This document shows, piece by piece, positions 11,601-22,489 of a DNA stretch of 64,000 bases. How positions within the stretch are numbered: the stretch's first letter is position 1; each line of letters opens with the position of its first letter. A model generated the notes under the pieces. That model ran no database searches. It was not told the origin of the DNA and worked only from the letters and a program-made list of their open reading frames with translations. Made by a program: the position numbers and the translations under genes. The stretch covers positions 21,933,930 to 21,997,929 of the forward strand of contig JACMZG010000008.1 of assembly GCA_018340805.1 (NCBI GenBank), written 5' to 3'. Source of the stretch: Microvelia longipes. Lineage: Eukaryota; Arthropoda; Insecta; Hemiptera; Veliidae.

Positions 11601-14335
11601 CCATTCACCCTCCCGAAAATAAAAAAAAAATGTAGTCACTAATTGCACACATTTACAGCTTTTTTCCAGGTTAAAAACGTTTCATAAACCTTATCATCTG
11701 AGTTTTCTGGTGAGCGAAACCACGTTTTATAATAACTCGACTCAAATTTCAACGGTCACAATGATTTATTTTTAACTGGAAACCTAAACAACGATGTATC
11801 TTGAGAAAAACTATCTTCAAAATGTTCAATTTGATCATCGATTTATAAAAATAAAACTAGACCACAAAAAAAGGAAAATATATAAGTAATGTAACAAGTG
11901 TTTGTGTTTTAAAAATAAGCTGTACAATATAAAACACCTCAGAGTGTTTAGCTCTAACAATGTATCTTTATAAGCTATTATAGTGAAATAGTATTGGAAA
12001 AAGATTTATAAAGGAAATAGGCAATAGCAGGGTTTAAGCATCAATAAAGCGTCTATTACAGAAGCCTTAAAGGCCATTAAGATTTGTTTAGATGTGTGTG
12101 TTTGTTGAAAAGGTGATATAGGGGTGTCTAAAAGGTTTGTTGGCGCCGAATTCAAAGGGTAATAGTATAAGGGTGGAACACAACAACACTCGGCCAGCTG
12201 ATTTATAGGATAGTCATTGATTGGTACCGATACATAAGGGAGGAGAGTTTCCTTTCCTGACAAAGGATCCCATGTTCAACAAGTACCCTACTCACTGGCA
12301 CCGGACCGATAACCTGCTCAAGTTTTCTGGCTCCTGATACTGAGTCCTACAAGATAGTATCCTGATATATTACTTACCTTAGTTTTGGCTCATAGGAAAA
12401 ACACTTATCTTCCTTATAGAGCTTTTCTACGGACAATTAGCATATTCATCTTAAACCTCAACCTTTTCTTTAGGCTCTGCCAATAAACTGATATATTCCT
12501 TAGATTTAACTAATTTTCTATGCATTCTATCTAATTTACCCAGCTAGGAAAATTTTATCTAAAAAAATAACAGGATTTTATCTCTATTAATTTTTATTTT
12601 ATATTAATACTGGAGTAAAGCGATGTTGTCCTAGATTGATAGATTGTCAAAACCTCACGTGGAAATTTTATGCCTGGAAGCAAAAAAACTCTCGTGATAC
12701 TTTGTAAAATAAAACATAAAAAAAGTTAGTATTTAAATATAAATGACAAGTTTATATCAACGCTCAATTTTTTTCTTACAAAACCAAGACCTGCCAATAG
12801 AAGACTAATATAGAGATACTTTATTTTGTCTGTTCGAGATAGAATAAAAAGAATTATTTAAAATAAAACTTCACTATGAATTTTCAATCGAATTTTATTT
12901 AAAAAAAAAAACACTGCAACTTGTAAATACAGTAAAAAGGAAAGTTATCCCTACTTAAGCAAAGATCTTTGTTTCAGTTTGAGGGACAGTAAAGAAAATA
13001 AAAAAGTTTATTAGAAACTAAAATAAAAAGAACAATATCTAAACTACAAAACACAACTATCCCAATCCTTTATTCTTTCAGATGGAGAGAACGCGACCGG
13101 AATAGAAATAAACTTATTAAACCGAGAAGAAAAGACGAAAATTGTGCCCGCGAGGAAATACAATTCGTTAAAGACTGTCTCACGTATACCTCCTTTCTTC
13201 TCTACTTTTTGTGTGAAAAAAGTCACTTAAGCGAAAGTGGGAGGGGGAGAGAAATAAGAGAAAATTTTTCAGAAAGAGATTCTTTAACAGGAATTGACAA
13301 AGGGAATGGAATACCATCTTACTTTTGTTTTATATCTCTGATTTTTTCTTTGTTTTTAAGTTTTTTTTTAGTGAAGAAAATGTTCTTTTTCAGTGAAGGA
13401 AATAACTGGTAGTGGGTAGGTGGTAGATAAGTTTTGTGGCCTCGAGGTACTGATTTATCCACAATGTTTCCTTCCATTTACTCACAACCACCCCTACTCT
13501 TAACTTTTTGAGGGAATAAGGGGAAGCGGGAATTTGAAAAAAAGTAAGTTTTTTAGCTGTTTTTTTTTTTCTTTTGAGGCAGGAGCTTCTACCTTTCACT
13601 CTACTGAGGTAACCTTGGCGTACTTCTACTGTTTTATTCATTGGATCCTCTCCTAACACTTAGACACCTCTCCCTGATAAATAAGAAAATAAAATTCTTT
13701 GCACAATCCTACTTGGCTCTATACCTTATGACATCCCCCTTCTACATTTTAATGTATAAATAAACATTTTTAAAGACAAAAAGAGAAGATGCGATAATCA
13801 GTAACATTATGCTATAAAATACTATGTATACTCGCATATGTTTCCAACCCACGAGAGCTAGAGAACGGATTTGAAATTCGACAGGGACCAATCATCTTTG
13901 AGACTAAAACATACAAGTAGTTATGTTACAGTACCGATGTAACTTTATAAGTTAATAGCTTGAATACCCCCCCCCCCAATGAATAATGTGAAACATGTCG
14001 AGACATATTCAACTATAGCCAATTTTTCAGATTATAACTTACGGCAAATATAACAATTTCAACAGAAAATTAGGATTAACATTCTTTTAACAGTGTATTT
14101 CAGGCATTCCCGGAACTATAAGGAGTTTTTATCTGTAATCTTTGTTTAGAACCTTATGTATCTTAACAACATTGTTACCTTTTTTTAACGGATTGTTCCA
14201 TGTTACTGTTTTTTGTTATTTATTATTATGTTAAGCCTTGAAAAAGATAAAATTATATCGAAAGCTCGGCAAAATTAGTTTTATTAATTATTTTGGACCT
14301 ATTTCTCCTTAAAAACTTTAATAACAAAGTGAATT
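8606..14335. other. 5.7-kb stretch without recognisable genes
   Basis: The sequence is mostly AT-rich and unremarkable. A less AT-rich patch lies at about 12120-12360 with an 85-codon reverse open frame (12006-12263) that matches no family I know. A hairpin lies at 10485-10545 and a C-run near 13970. Both strands around 13209-13659 are open for 67-89 codons in places, but this looks compositional. Confidence 0.45.
10485..10545. repeat. inverted repeat / hairpin
   Basis: 'cacctatttattttttgtat' and 'atacaaaaataggt' flank an inner palindrome 'tcacctacaagtga'. Together they can form a hairpin of about 60 nt. It may be a remnant of a small foldback element. Confidence 0.5.
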
Positions 14336-14340
14336 TCAAT

Positions 14341-14690
14341 TCAAGAGGGATTGTCTTGATCAACTTGCTATTAAAAAATAATTTTGGGTTGCTGTTAAAA
14401 AAATTAAACATAACTTTGATGTCAATAAAAATGCTAAAGACCTATCATTTTGGCATTCATTTTTAAGCTCTCTATATCCTGCAAAGACCTGGTATAACTC
14501 TAGACGTCCTCTTACTTGATGCAAGCCCTGAACACCCAATGTTAGATTGTAGTATAACGATAAACAAACTAAAGCAAGCTCTATGTAAGGATGGCAAAAC
14601 CACAGGTCCTGATGTTTTGCCATATGAATTTTCCAGCAGACTACCAGAACCTTGTCTGAACCAATATTATATTATATACTTTAAATATAT
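14341..14690 (+). pseudogene. non-LTR retrotransposon reverse transcriptase fragment, decayed
   Basis: This is an orphan piece of the region just N-terminal to the RT palm. One frame reads 'FWVAVKKIKHNFDV' and '..FWHSFLSSLYPAKTW'. After a stop and a frameshift near 14515 the next frame reads 'ITINKLKQALCKDGKTTGPD' and then 'VLPYEF'. The 'L..AL...K.GK..GPD.LPYEF' pattern is the hallmark motif 0/1 region of jockey-, CR1- and RTE-type RTs. No palm motifs follow: the sequence degenerates after 14690 into a reverse-strand 5S-like repeat. It is a dead fragment. Confidence 0.7.
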
Positions 14691-14704
14691 ATTTAAAAAA
14701 AACG

Positions 14705-15125
14705 TTGACATTTTATACGATAAAAATAAAACTAATGTTGGTAACGAGATGAAACTTGGCACTTTGATCTGATCTGTAGGACCATATGACTGTAAAATGT
14801 TTAATTGCTTTGTACATATTTCCGCATTTTGTGAATTTTGGCAATTTATGGCGGATAATGACGTTATACAAAATATTTTTCGAATAATACAACAAGGGCC
14901 AAAGATTGAGTATTTTTATCACTCTACACAAACAAATAATATGTATGTATGCACTCTACCATAAACACAATGGGAAATACGATGGAGATAGGCATACACA
15001 TATACATTGAAATACAGACAAACAACTTGGTAAAAACCATTTGGGAGGTCATAGAGGAACCCGAAACGGATAATATTGGTATAATTTCGGATGTAGATAT
15101 TTTTAACAAACACTATACGTTTTTT
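14705..15125 (-). repeat. 5S-like repeat family, 5' portion
   Basis: On the reverse strand it matches the first half of the copy at 24172-24845. Shared phrases on the + strand are 'tttccgcattttgtgaattt', 'gacgttatacaaaatatttt', 'acagacaaacaacttgg' and 'cgaaacggataat'. The 3' half with the 5S core is absent. A 77-codon open frame overlapping its edge is not a gene. Confidence 0.5.
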
Positions 15126-15834
15126 TAGTATCTTCAATATAAGTTGGGAAAGTAAAAATCAACTTCTCGTCCCTACAAAAGATAAAAGATTAAATTTTTT
15201 GGCTTTTTGATCAAAATTTTTTATTATTATTATCAAGATAAAAATCTATTGAAAATTGGCAATGCAAAAAATCTTAACAATTTTCCCTACTTTAAAAACA
15301 AGATGAAAGTCCGCTTTTATTGTCATCAAAGCGGTTATAGAAAAGAAACTTTCAAGACTGAGTTTTTTAGTGTTAAAAATTTGGTTTTTTTCTTTTTTTT
15401 ACCAAAGAGTAAAGAAATCTGTGAAAAGCAGTAAAAGTTTTTTTTTTTAAATTCCAAATATTCCCGAGCAAGCCAGCAACACACCTATTTTGTTAAACTT
15501 TTTTTCATTTTGGCAGAAATTTCAAAAAGTTTTTTCTAAAAGAAAGGACCCTCACAATTTGATTTAAAAATTTCCTAGAAGGTAGCCTGGCACAAATGAA
15601 TTAGAATAGAAACTTTGTATACCAAAAAAAATATGTATATTTGTTATGTAAAATATTAAATATGACAATATCTATTTAATCAATAAATTTGAATGCAGGC
15701 AGATACTATTTCTAAAATTGTAGTCTGTACTTATATGACATAAATAAAAATATCACACTCCTATATAAATCAAAATAAAAATAAGATTTAGCTAAATTGT
15801 AATTGTACACAATTTAATTATTATTACAATGTCG
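15126..15834. other. no recognisable feature
   Basis: AT-rich, with many short A and T runs. A 75-codon open frame (15207-15434) is Lys/Asn/Phe-rich, as expected by chance from this composition. Confidence 0.4.
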
Positions 15835-15960
15835 GGTACAAGGTACATTGCAACTTTTCCTCACAATTGAAGACTCGCTTCGCTCGTTCTCAAAATGCCA
15901 TGAATGTCTAAAGTTTAAGATTATTTTGGCCTCACAACGCTCGCCCTCAGAAGAGAATAG
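15835..15960 (-). repeat. 5S-like repeat family, 3' tail
   Basis: On the + strand it reads 'gggtacaaggtacattgcaa', then 'cttttcctcac', then 'gactcgcttcgctcgttctc'. This is the reverse complement of the family's 3' mark and end. A second 'cgctcgccctcag' follows at 15938. Confidence 0.55.
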
Positions 15961-15983
15961 TAATTAAAATAATAGGGTGTTAT

Positions 15984-16415
15984 AAGCAGTGGCGTAACTA
16001 TGGGCTCGCAATACGGGGGGCCCCCAAAGAGATAAAGTACAAAAAAGTAAACGTATTAATAAAGGTGGTTCCCACCTACCCCAGTAGAGATTAGTATAGT
16101 CTGTCTTAACTTCATTAAGTCACGGGGCCCCCTAAATGATTTGCATACAATCTCTACACCTAAAAATGGGTTCCTGGGTGTAATCTTAGTGTAGCCTTTC
16201 TTAAGATTATCAAATAACGGGGCCCCTTGTTTAAGTTTTATACTATCTTTCTACTTAAAATAGGGCACAATTTAATCTTAGTATAGTCTTTCATAAGATC
16301 ATCAAGTTACACGTCCCCTTGGTAGAGTTTTATAGAATATCTATACCTAAAAATAGGGCCCCGTTTAATCTTAGTATAGCCTATCTTATCATCATAAAGT
16401 CGCGGGGCCCTGTGA
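15984..16415. mobile_element. DNA-transposon-like end with ~94-bp subterminal tandem repeats
   Basis: It begins 'cagtggcgtaactatgggct' and runs into 'ggggggccccc'. This style of terminus is typical of several hAT- and P-superfamily elements. It is followed by about four imperfect repeats of ~94 bp, each containing 'taatcttagtatagcct', a 'tcatcaagt' segment and a 'cggggcccc' block (blocks near 16122, 16216, 16308 and 16402). No transposase ORF or matching opposite terminus was found, so this is an orphan end or a non-autonomous copy. The superfamily is inferred only from the terminal bases. Confidence 0.45.
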
Positions 16416-16429
16416 GGTGTTGGATGTAT

Positions 16430-16555
16430 AAAATTAATGACTTGTAACTTCTTAGGACGAATGAAGTGAGTCCGAAGTAGGGAGGATGAGCATAGCGAAT
16501 CCGATGTAATGAGGAAAAGTTCAGAAGTCCGAGGCACCCCGTACCCGATTTTTTT
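16430..16555 (+). repeat. 5S-like repeat family, 3' tail
   Basis: It carries 'ggacgaatgaagtgagtccg', 'aagtagggaggatgagc', 'gatgtaatgaggaaaagttc' and 'accccgtacccgattttttt', the family's 3' end in order. It directly follows the DNA-transposon-like end. Confidence 0.6.
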
Positions 16556-17129
16556 AGTTATAATATAATATATATTTTATATAAAGTATATTTTTCATAA
16601 TATATATTGTCCTTTTCATAAACATTTTTTTTTGAAAATTCTTAATTGGCCCCAGCAGAATTATTTATGATTAATATTGATTTAATAATTACTATCTTGA
16701 TTAGACATAATGTGGTACTTTTTGAAATTAATATTTTTCAAGGTTTGATTAAACCTCTTAAGGAACTCCCAAGGGCCGCAGTTGGCCAATGTTATTTTAT
16801 TTTGCAGATTCATCAATAAAATGAAAAGACAAAAAAACTAAGGCTTCGGTGTACAGGGCTTATGGTATTCAATAATAACTAAAGTGATATTGATAAGGTG
16901 TTCTAAATTATTCTTCAAAGAATATACAGTCCGACTTATTTATTTTATGCTAAATTAGCTCTCATTGTTGTGAGGTGGTGAATCCTGGTTTGACTATTCA
17001 CCCCAACACCAAACAAATTAAATATTAGAATCAATTTATTTTTTACCTGTAGTTAAGCATCTCACCGATTGTTGGCAGTACCAGTGTACCAGTTTTAAGA
17101 AGGGAATCACTTGCATAATTCTAATTTTA

Positions 17130-17225
17130 TATCAGGCCGAGCGAAGCAAGTCAATAAATAAAATTCGCGCTAAGGTAATTTGATGTAGTGAGTAAAAGTT
17201 CCGAGACACCCCGTACCTCATATTC
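17130..17225 (+). repeat. 5S-like repeat family, 3' tail fragment
   Basis: 'ggccgagcgaagcaagtc' is followed by 'gagtaaaagttccgag' and 'caccccgtacct', the degenerate 3' end of the family. Confidence 0.5.
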
Positions 17226-18047
17226 TATTTTGTTGAAAAAAAAAATGTTTTGGTAGGTAAAAGGAATTTTAAGATGAACGATAATAGCGGTTAGGTCATA
17301 TCAGCACAAAATAGACAACAAGTAGGAAAGAATAAGACTTGCCATGGCTAGACAGATAGATGCCCTTAACTTTTATAGCCCTAAATTCCAGGGTTTGTAG
17401 TTCCCTTTCTTTTCAACACTCGTTTTAATAACCCCTCCATAAAAGCCTTCTACTTCTCATACTGCTACATAAAGCTGTTTTATACTGGTTCTCTCTTATC
17501 CCCTTTTTCTGCAGGACATTCCGAGTTCCCAGCTGAGGATCCAATGAATGAACAAGTATATAATCGTGTAGTTTAACTCATTCAAAGAAACACGTATTTC
17601 ACGTTATTTAAAATCAGTTTAGTTCTCAAGAAGTATTTTACAAATTTGATTGAACAATGCTAATACTGCAAATGCAGAGTGTCTGTGAGTGCAATGCTTA
17701 CAGACACTCTAACGTAATTAGTTGTAAATATTTACAACTAATAATAATATTTAATAATAAACGTTTTATTTATTGACATGATTCGAGAAAGCCTTCCAAC
17801 GGTTATCGTGCACCATACTCAAATACATATCTATAAATATGTTCATGAAAGAGTTTCTTTAAGATCATCATTATCATTATTACTTTTTTCAAGATTATTA
17901 TCATTCAAGAGTTTCTCAAAGGATTTTAATATAAGCATAACATAAGCAAATTTTCCTAGAAAAATAAGCTTATGAGATTGGGGTCATGGAGGGGTGAGTG
18001 GGGGGAAATAGATTTTTTAAAGGGAGAGACTTCCTGGTCCCCTTCCA
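17226..18047. other. no recognisable gene; small hairpins
   Basis: Two adjacent inverted repeats lie at about 17677-17745: 'agtgtctgt..' with 'acagacact', and 'attagttgtaaata' with 'tatttacaactaat'. Nothing else is recognisable. Confidence 0.45.
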
Positions 18048-18072
18048 GATATATAATATATAATATATATAT

Positions 18073-18126
<54 letters not shown>
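18048..18126. repeat. (TA)n microsatellite
   Basis: A TA run with a few phase slips that opens directly into a module-B-like sequence. Short open frames on both strands through it are artefacts. Confidence 0.95.
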
Positions 18127-18130
<4 letters not shown>

Positions 18131-18420
18131 AAGTTTTGTTCCCAGACGTTTTTATAGGACACAATAACTTTCGAATGCTTTCTCAGATCGACATGAAACT
18201 TAGTAAAGGAATCAAACTTGTTACTGTCCCAAACCTATTGTTTATAAAATATGTGTGACGTCATTAACATACAATAATGACCCCACAAACATTTAAAAAT
18301 CATATATCTTCAAAAAGTGATAAGATTGGGTTGAAATTTTGTAGCAATTTTTAGGTTAAAATGTGTGGTAAGCAAAATTACGAAGTAGCATTTCATTATC
18401 AATTATTAGTTCTGCGTTAT
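18127..18420 (+). repeat. (TA)n-linked module, diverged relative of module B
   Basis: After the TA tract come 'acacaataactttcgaatgc', 'tgtgacgtcattaac' and 'gggttgaaattttgtagc'. The layout (TA tract, a phrase about a cysteine/Thr-neutral 'aacgctttctca' block, then 'gacgtcattaa') parallels module B at 52693 and the body of the 5S-like family. The phrase 'ataactttcgaatgctttct' is also echoed on the reverse strand near 47090. No coding role is seen. Confidence 0.4.
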
Positions 18421-19651
18421 TGATTGACATTTAAAATACCTATAATGTAAACAAATCGCGTTTTTTGACAAATACATTTGAAAATTCGTTTATATCGTGG
18501 TAGTATGCTACTTCTATAAACTAGTAACATGACAAACTGATATAAGACAACACATAAGGATGCGCAGGGGCTGCGAAATGGCAACTGCACTAAAACGAGT
18601 ATTGTTTTGAAATAGAACAAAATTTGGCAGATGGCGAAAGGTTGGGCAGGTTTCGCAGCCTATTAAAATTAAAATATTTCTCGTATATATATATTCATGT
18701 AAATAACCTCTACGATATCGTTTAGGTTTAATAGCGCTAGAAGGTAGAGAAGAAGAGGGGTCCTCTAACTCTAGTTCCACCCTGATTGAGACCCCAGAAA
18801 GTCTGTGCAAAAATAAGTGATCCGAAGTAGCTGGCCACAAGGTGAAAATTCGCTAAATACATGGGAAAAAGCTTAATAATAAAAAAACAATAAATAATAA
18901 AAATCAACGTCCAATGCATAAACAAATATTTTAATAAGTGGACCGCAAAGCGGCTAAGAGTTTTACGAGTCAATAGATAAAATTAATCTATAAACACACA
19001 TTTATTGAACGAAGGTCAGTGAGTATACATTGTGTTGTAAATACTGTTTGTGTAGGAGCTGTTAATTAGTGTTGGTTTAGATTAAACAAATTTATAAAGT
19101 TTTCATTAGACATCAAACTGTTAATATTCCAGCGTAAGTCACTTAAGCGTAAGTTAGAAAGCAAGTTACTATTAATAATTTACATAATACAAGAGCTTTT
19201 GTTTTAAGATATAGTATTACATCAGTCTTAGTTTTCTTCTACTAAACTACACTTGAATGGTTTCAGTCAATAGACAGACAGCTCAGAGTGTTCTCGACCT
19301 TGGTAGACTCGACACGATTCGACAACTTGAGAACAACTCATAAATTTAAATAGTGTTACGTTATATATGTTTAGTAGAGTTTCTAATTAAAAAATAACAG
19401 TGTAGTAGCAAACTGATATGGTGTGCAGTGTGACAAGGACATCGCGGAGTACGACAGCATTAGTCACACAGACCAGTGTTGTACAGATATTACTTACAGA
19501 ATAATAATGAATTGTAAAATTATATAATATTTAAAGTAAGTAAACCGTAATTGATTTATTTATTACAACCTAATAAATTAAGTTTTTTTAATAATTAAAA
19601 TAATTTAATTAATAACTTACTTCAAACTAGCTCTAAAATAATTTTTAATCC
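18421..19651. other. no recognisable feature
   Basis: Mixed AT-rich sequence. A 108-codon reverse open frame (18514-18840) has no recognisable domain and lies where other frames are also open. I do not call it a gene. Confidence 0.4.
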
Positions 19652-19667
19652 TTAAGATACTTTTAGC
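19652..19667. repeat. target-site duplication, left copy
   Basis: 'ttaagatacttttagc' is repeated exactly at 19909-19924 on the other side of the SINE. A 16-bp perfect duplication indicates insertion by target-primed reverse transcription. Confidence 0.85.
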
Positions 19668-19908
19668 CGCCTCTGTGGCCAAGGTTGTTAAGACGTTAGT
19701 CTATACACTGACCTTTAACACCCACGGAGGTCTGGGGTTCGCATCCCAGGTTACACTCTTAGTTTATAGAAGATTATTGTTTAGATAAATTATCGCCAGC
19801 TTTAGAATACACTTTGAGCGTAACGGTTGCTTACTACCACGAGGTGGTTCCCGCAGGGTTATCCCAGATGAGCGCAGGCTCTAAACGGGCATTATTATAT
19901 TATTATTA
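19668..19908 (+). mobile_element. tRNA-derived SINE, intact
   Basis: The head reads 'gccgcctctgtggccaaggt' (shared bases with the duplication make the first 2 nt ambiguous). It contains an A-box-like 'TGGCCAAGGTTG' and, about 50 nt on, a B-box-like 'GGTTCGCATCC' within 'ctggggttcgcatcccaggt', the spacing of a tRNA pol III promoter. A non-tRNA body follows, containing 'ggtggttcccgcagggttat'. The 3' tail is an ATT microsatellite. It is flanked by perfect 16-bp duplications, so this is a complete, fairly young insertion. It needs a LINE partner for mobility; the partner cannot be identified from this window. Confidence 0.85.
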
Positions 19909-19924
19909 TTAAGATACTTTTAGC
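19909..19924. repeat. target-site duplication, right copy
   Basis: Identical to 19652-19667. It begins immediately after the ATT-repeat tail. Confidence 0.85.
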
Positions 19925-19991
19925 GCATAGTCATCACAAAAGTTCATCGGAAAAGGATCGAAACAGGAGCTCAATCTGACCATCCTCAAAT

Positions 19992-19992
<1 letters not shown>

Positions 19993-20031
<39 letters not shown>

Positions 20032-20055
20032 TATATATATATATATATATATATC
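19993..20055. repeat. (TA)n microsatellite
   Basis: A TA run with one 'AATATATTATAT' interruption, followed by a short GT tract and a TTTA run. Confidence 0.95.
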
Positions 20056-20684
20056 TGTGTGTGTGTATGGATATATTTATTTATTTACTTATTTAAATTT
20101 AATTATAATAGCTTATCTCCAAATCTCTTGGGAGAAATAGGGCTAAAGGGTGGGGAGGTAGTTGGAAAGAAGATCCCTAGCTCCACCAAGGAACTTACAT
20201 AAATGGGAAGAAACATGTCAATTCTTTTCAATGTTAAACAAGAGGCCTTGATCCTCTTTGCCGATACGAGGCTTCGCCGCCACATGGTTGTAATTTATCA
20301 GTACGTCATATTACTGGTTTATAAAAGTGGCATAATGCCAAGATATAAATGAATTTTCAAATGAATTCATGCTTACATACATGCGAAACTTTGCTGATAT
20401 CTGTGGATCAATTGATACTAATATAAATATATATATATATTTAATAAACAAATATCACTTTTTTTTATTACAATGTTTTGTCCTCTAATATATAAGGAAC
20501 AGGGAAGTTAAAGTATCGACGACTACAACAACATTATTAGTTCTTTAACTTGCTGTAGTTACCAAACTTGATTTTACTATTAATATTCATTTTTCAGATG
20601 GCGTGATTGAATATATTATAGCAACAAGATATGGAATCGACAGCTTGCTACTCTAGATAAATCAATTAGGGAAATTCAGAATAA
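20056..20684. other. no recognisable feature
   Basis: It contains a moderately GC-richer piece at 20110-20285 that I cannot assign, and a short TA run near 20425. It forms the upstream flank of the 248-codon ORF. Confidence 0.4.
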
Positions 20685-20689
20685 TTAAG
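20685..20689 (+). promoter_or_regulatory. TTAAG motif upstream of the 248-codon ORF
   Basis: TTAAG sits 21 nt upstream of the ATG at 20710, inside 'ataattaagtaaata'. TAAG-type motifs serve as late transcription starts in baculoviruses and relatives. In sequence this AT-rich a 5-mer is common by chance, so its only value is position. Confidence 0.2.
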
Positions 20690-20709
20690 TAAATAATATA
20701 AACACAATA

Positions 20710-21456
20710 ATGTTAATATATTACAAGCTATTTATTTTCTATTGTATATTTATAACATGTTTTACATTATTAGTTTACAAGATGCACGTCACTCCATCAA
20801 TTAAAATGCAAATAACTAATGAACTTTGTTTTGGGGATATTTCTGATATACTCAGGGGCAGTAAAGTAGAGCATAGTGTGCCCGGGGATACAATTAGTTA
20901 TAAAAGAAATACTTGTAGGGAATTTATGCCAGGTTATTATAATATACATAAAATAAAAGATAATATTATTATTGTTTGCTTGGAAAATGTAGACCCCAAT
21001 AAAATTCATAATTACCTACTAACTACTGATTTGGGGGATGATTTCAGAGCTGAAAATTATATAAATCGATATGACTGGTTCAGTTATAGGTATGGTCGTC
21101 TTCAGCGCCTTAATTTAGATTACAAATATATTGATAAGTTTAAAGGTTTATTAGAACATTGTTTCATAACTGCAAATAAAGAATTTTATAAAAATGATAT
21201 TGAAATTGTTGAAAAAGATGAAGTTATACGAGTTGTAATCGATAAAGCAACAAGATCCGTTTTGTCGTATGTCTGTAATATGGACAGCGAATATTTGTAC
21301 GGCGCGTTATTGTACGATGTAAATAAAGAGAAATATTTTGCCTTTGTATTTCAAGATTATTATACTTTGAGAGACATATATGAAGGTGGGTATCGGAGTG
21401 AGAAATATACTAAGTTTGATGGCAAGGTAAATATCAATGATTTTTATTTGGAATAA
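20710..21456 (+). CDS. 248-aa protein with N-terminal membrane anchor, family unknown
   Basis: This is the only long, uninterrupted frame in the window (248 codons, ATG start, TAA stop) and has no visible intron. Residues 6-24 (KLFIFYCIFITCFTLLVYK) form a strongly hydrophobic segment after a short positively poised N-terminus: an uncleaved signal anchor or signal peptide. The remaining ~220 residues look like a folded lumenal or extracellular domain. Cysteines lie at 40, 69, 90, 151 and 189 (plus 12 and 17 in the anchor), the region 105-140 is Tyr/Asp/Arg-rich ('YDWFSYRYGRLQRLNLDYKY'), and there is no low complexity. I do not recognise the family. An intronless ORF with a very short AT-rich leader in gene-poor sequence could be an endogenised gene of a large DNA virus, a retrocopy or a lineage-specific gene. 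None of these is shown. Its reality as a coding sequence is supported only by length against an AT-rich background. Confidence 0.6.
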   Translation: MLIYYKLFIFYCIFITCFTLLVYKMHVTPSIKMQITNELCFGDISDILRGSKVEHSVPGDTISYKRNTCREFMPGYYNIHKIKDNIIIVCLENVDPNKIHNYLLTTDLGDDFRAENYINRYDWFSYRYGRLQRLNLDYKYIDKFKGLLEHCFITANKEFYKNDIEIVEKDEVIRVVIDKATRSVLSYVCNMDSEYLYGALLYDVNKEKYFAFVFQDYYTLRDIYEGGYRSEKYTKFDGKVNINDFYLE

Positions 21457-22178
21457 TACTTTAAACTGATATATTGAAAAAAAAAAATGTTTTATGTCAC
21501 TAGGTTTCTAGTTAAAACCTTGTTTAAAGTATTTGCAAAGAAGTATTAACGTTGATTCCATAAAACCAGGGGGATAAGTTTGCAGTCAATACCCTCAGTA
21601 TTTTCATATAATGATCCATTTATAAAGGAGTATTATGACGTGGCAAGGTATCCTCCATTTAGTTAACTGATCCTAAATTAAAGATGAAATCAAAGAGTAA
21701 GAACTGGTTTGGCTTATGCTACTAAAACTATAAAGTAATCAGGATATCAATCTTAAATAAAATTATAAGATTAATCTACGGGTTCGCAAAAAAAGGCACG
21801 AATATAGACATTTACAATGTCTATTTATATATATACCTGGATACCGGCTGAGGGGCAACATCATTGGGCATTAATAATAAAGACCCAAAGGAACTGACTC
21901 CAATAAAAATTTTACGCATCCCTAAATATGCATTTAACATCCCCAGGGTGGCCCAAGAAACTAGTTCTGGAACCACTGTCTTAGAAAAATTAAGAATGCA
22001 TGTACATATATAGATTCATTTTAAATACTTCATTGCAGTTGGAATAGCTTAAAGTCATCTATAGAAACCTATTTTAAATGTATTTTTTGTAATTATTTAA
22101 TAAAATAAATGATTTGAATTAAAGTTTTGTAGCTATTTATTACTTTTGAATACAACACCACAACAGGACACAACACAC

Positions 22179-22185
<7 letters not shown>
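21457..22185. other. 3' flank of the ORF, no recognisable feature
   Basis: An A-run follows the stop at about 21477-21487, which could be a genomic poly(A) remnant of a retrocopy or simple AT richness. The rest is unremarkable. Confidence 0.4.
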
Positions 22186-22229
<44 letters not shown>

Positions 22230-22243
22230 TATTATATATTACA
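22186..22243. repeat. (TA)n microsatellite
   Basis: A TA run with phase slips, preceded by a CACA-rich stretch ('acaacacaccacac'). Confidence 0.95.
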
Positions 22244-22299
22244 GCAAAAATCCATTGTAAAATCAATTAGAAATTTTCACATTAAAAAGTTATAATGTA

Positions 22300-22470
22300 T
22301 AAAAAATCTTTGAGGCTGGACGAAGTAAATCTGATGAGAGGGGGACCATATGTAAGGGGAGGATTCGTAATTGCTACGTCCATCCTCAATTTTAGATTCC
22401 CTATGCTCAACCCGCTGAAGACTAGCGTCGCTCGTCCATCTGAGGATGAATTCCATATTGAAATAAAACT
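22300..22470. repeat. GACGAGCG-type repeat pair in inverted orientation
   Basis: 'tttgaggctggacgaagtaa' near 22310 and 'gtcgctcgtccatctgagga' near 22427 are opposite-strand versions of the 5S-family 3' mark. They enclose about 100 bp, so this may be two nested family ends. It is diverged and uncertain. Confidence 0.35.
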
Positions 22471-22489
22471 CAGTATAATGACATGATTT

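Noticed and set aside
18514..18840. 108-codon reverse open frame as a gene
   Set aside because: No domain, no start context, overlapping open frames on the same strand, and no conservation evidence available.
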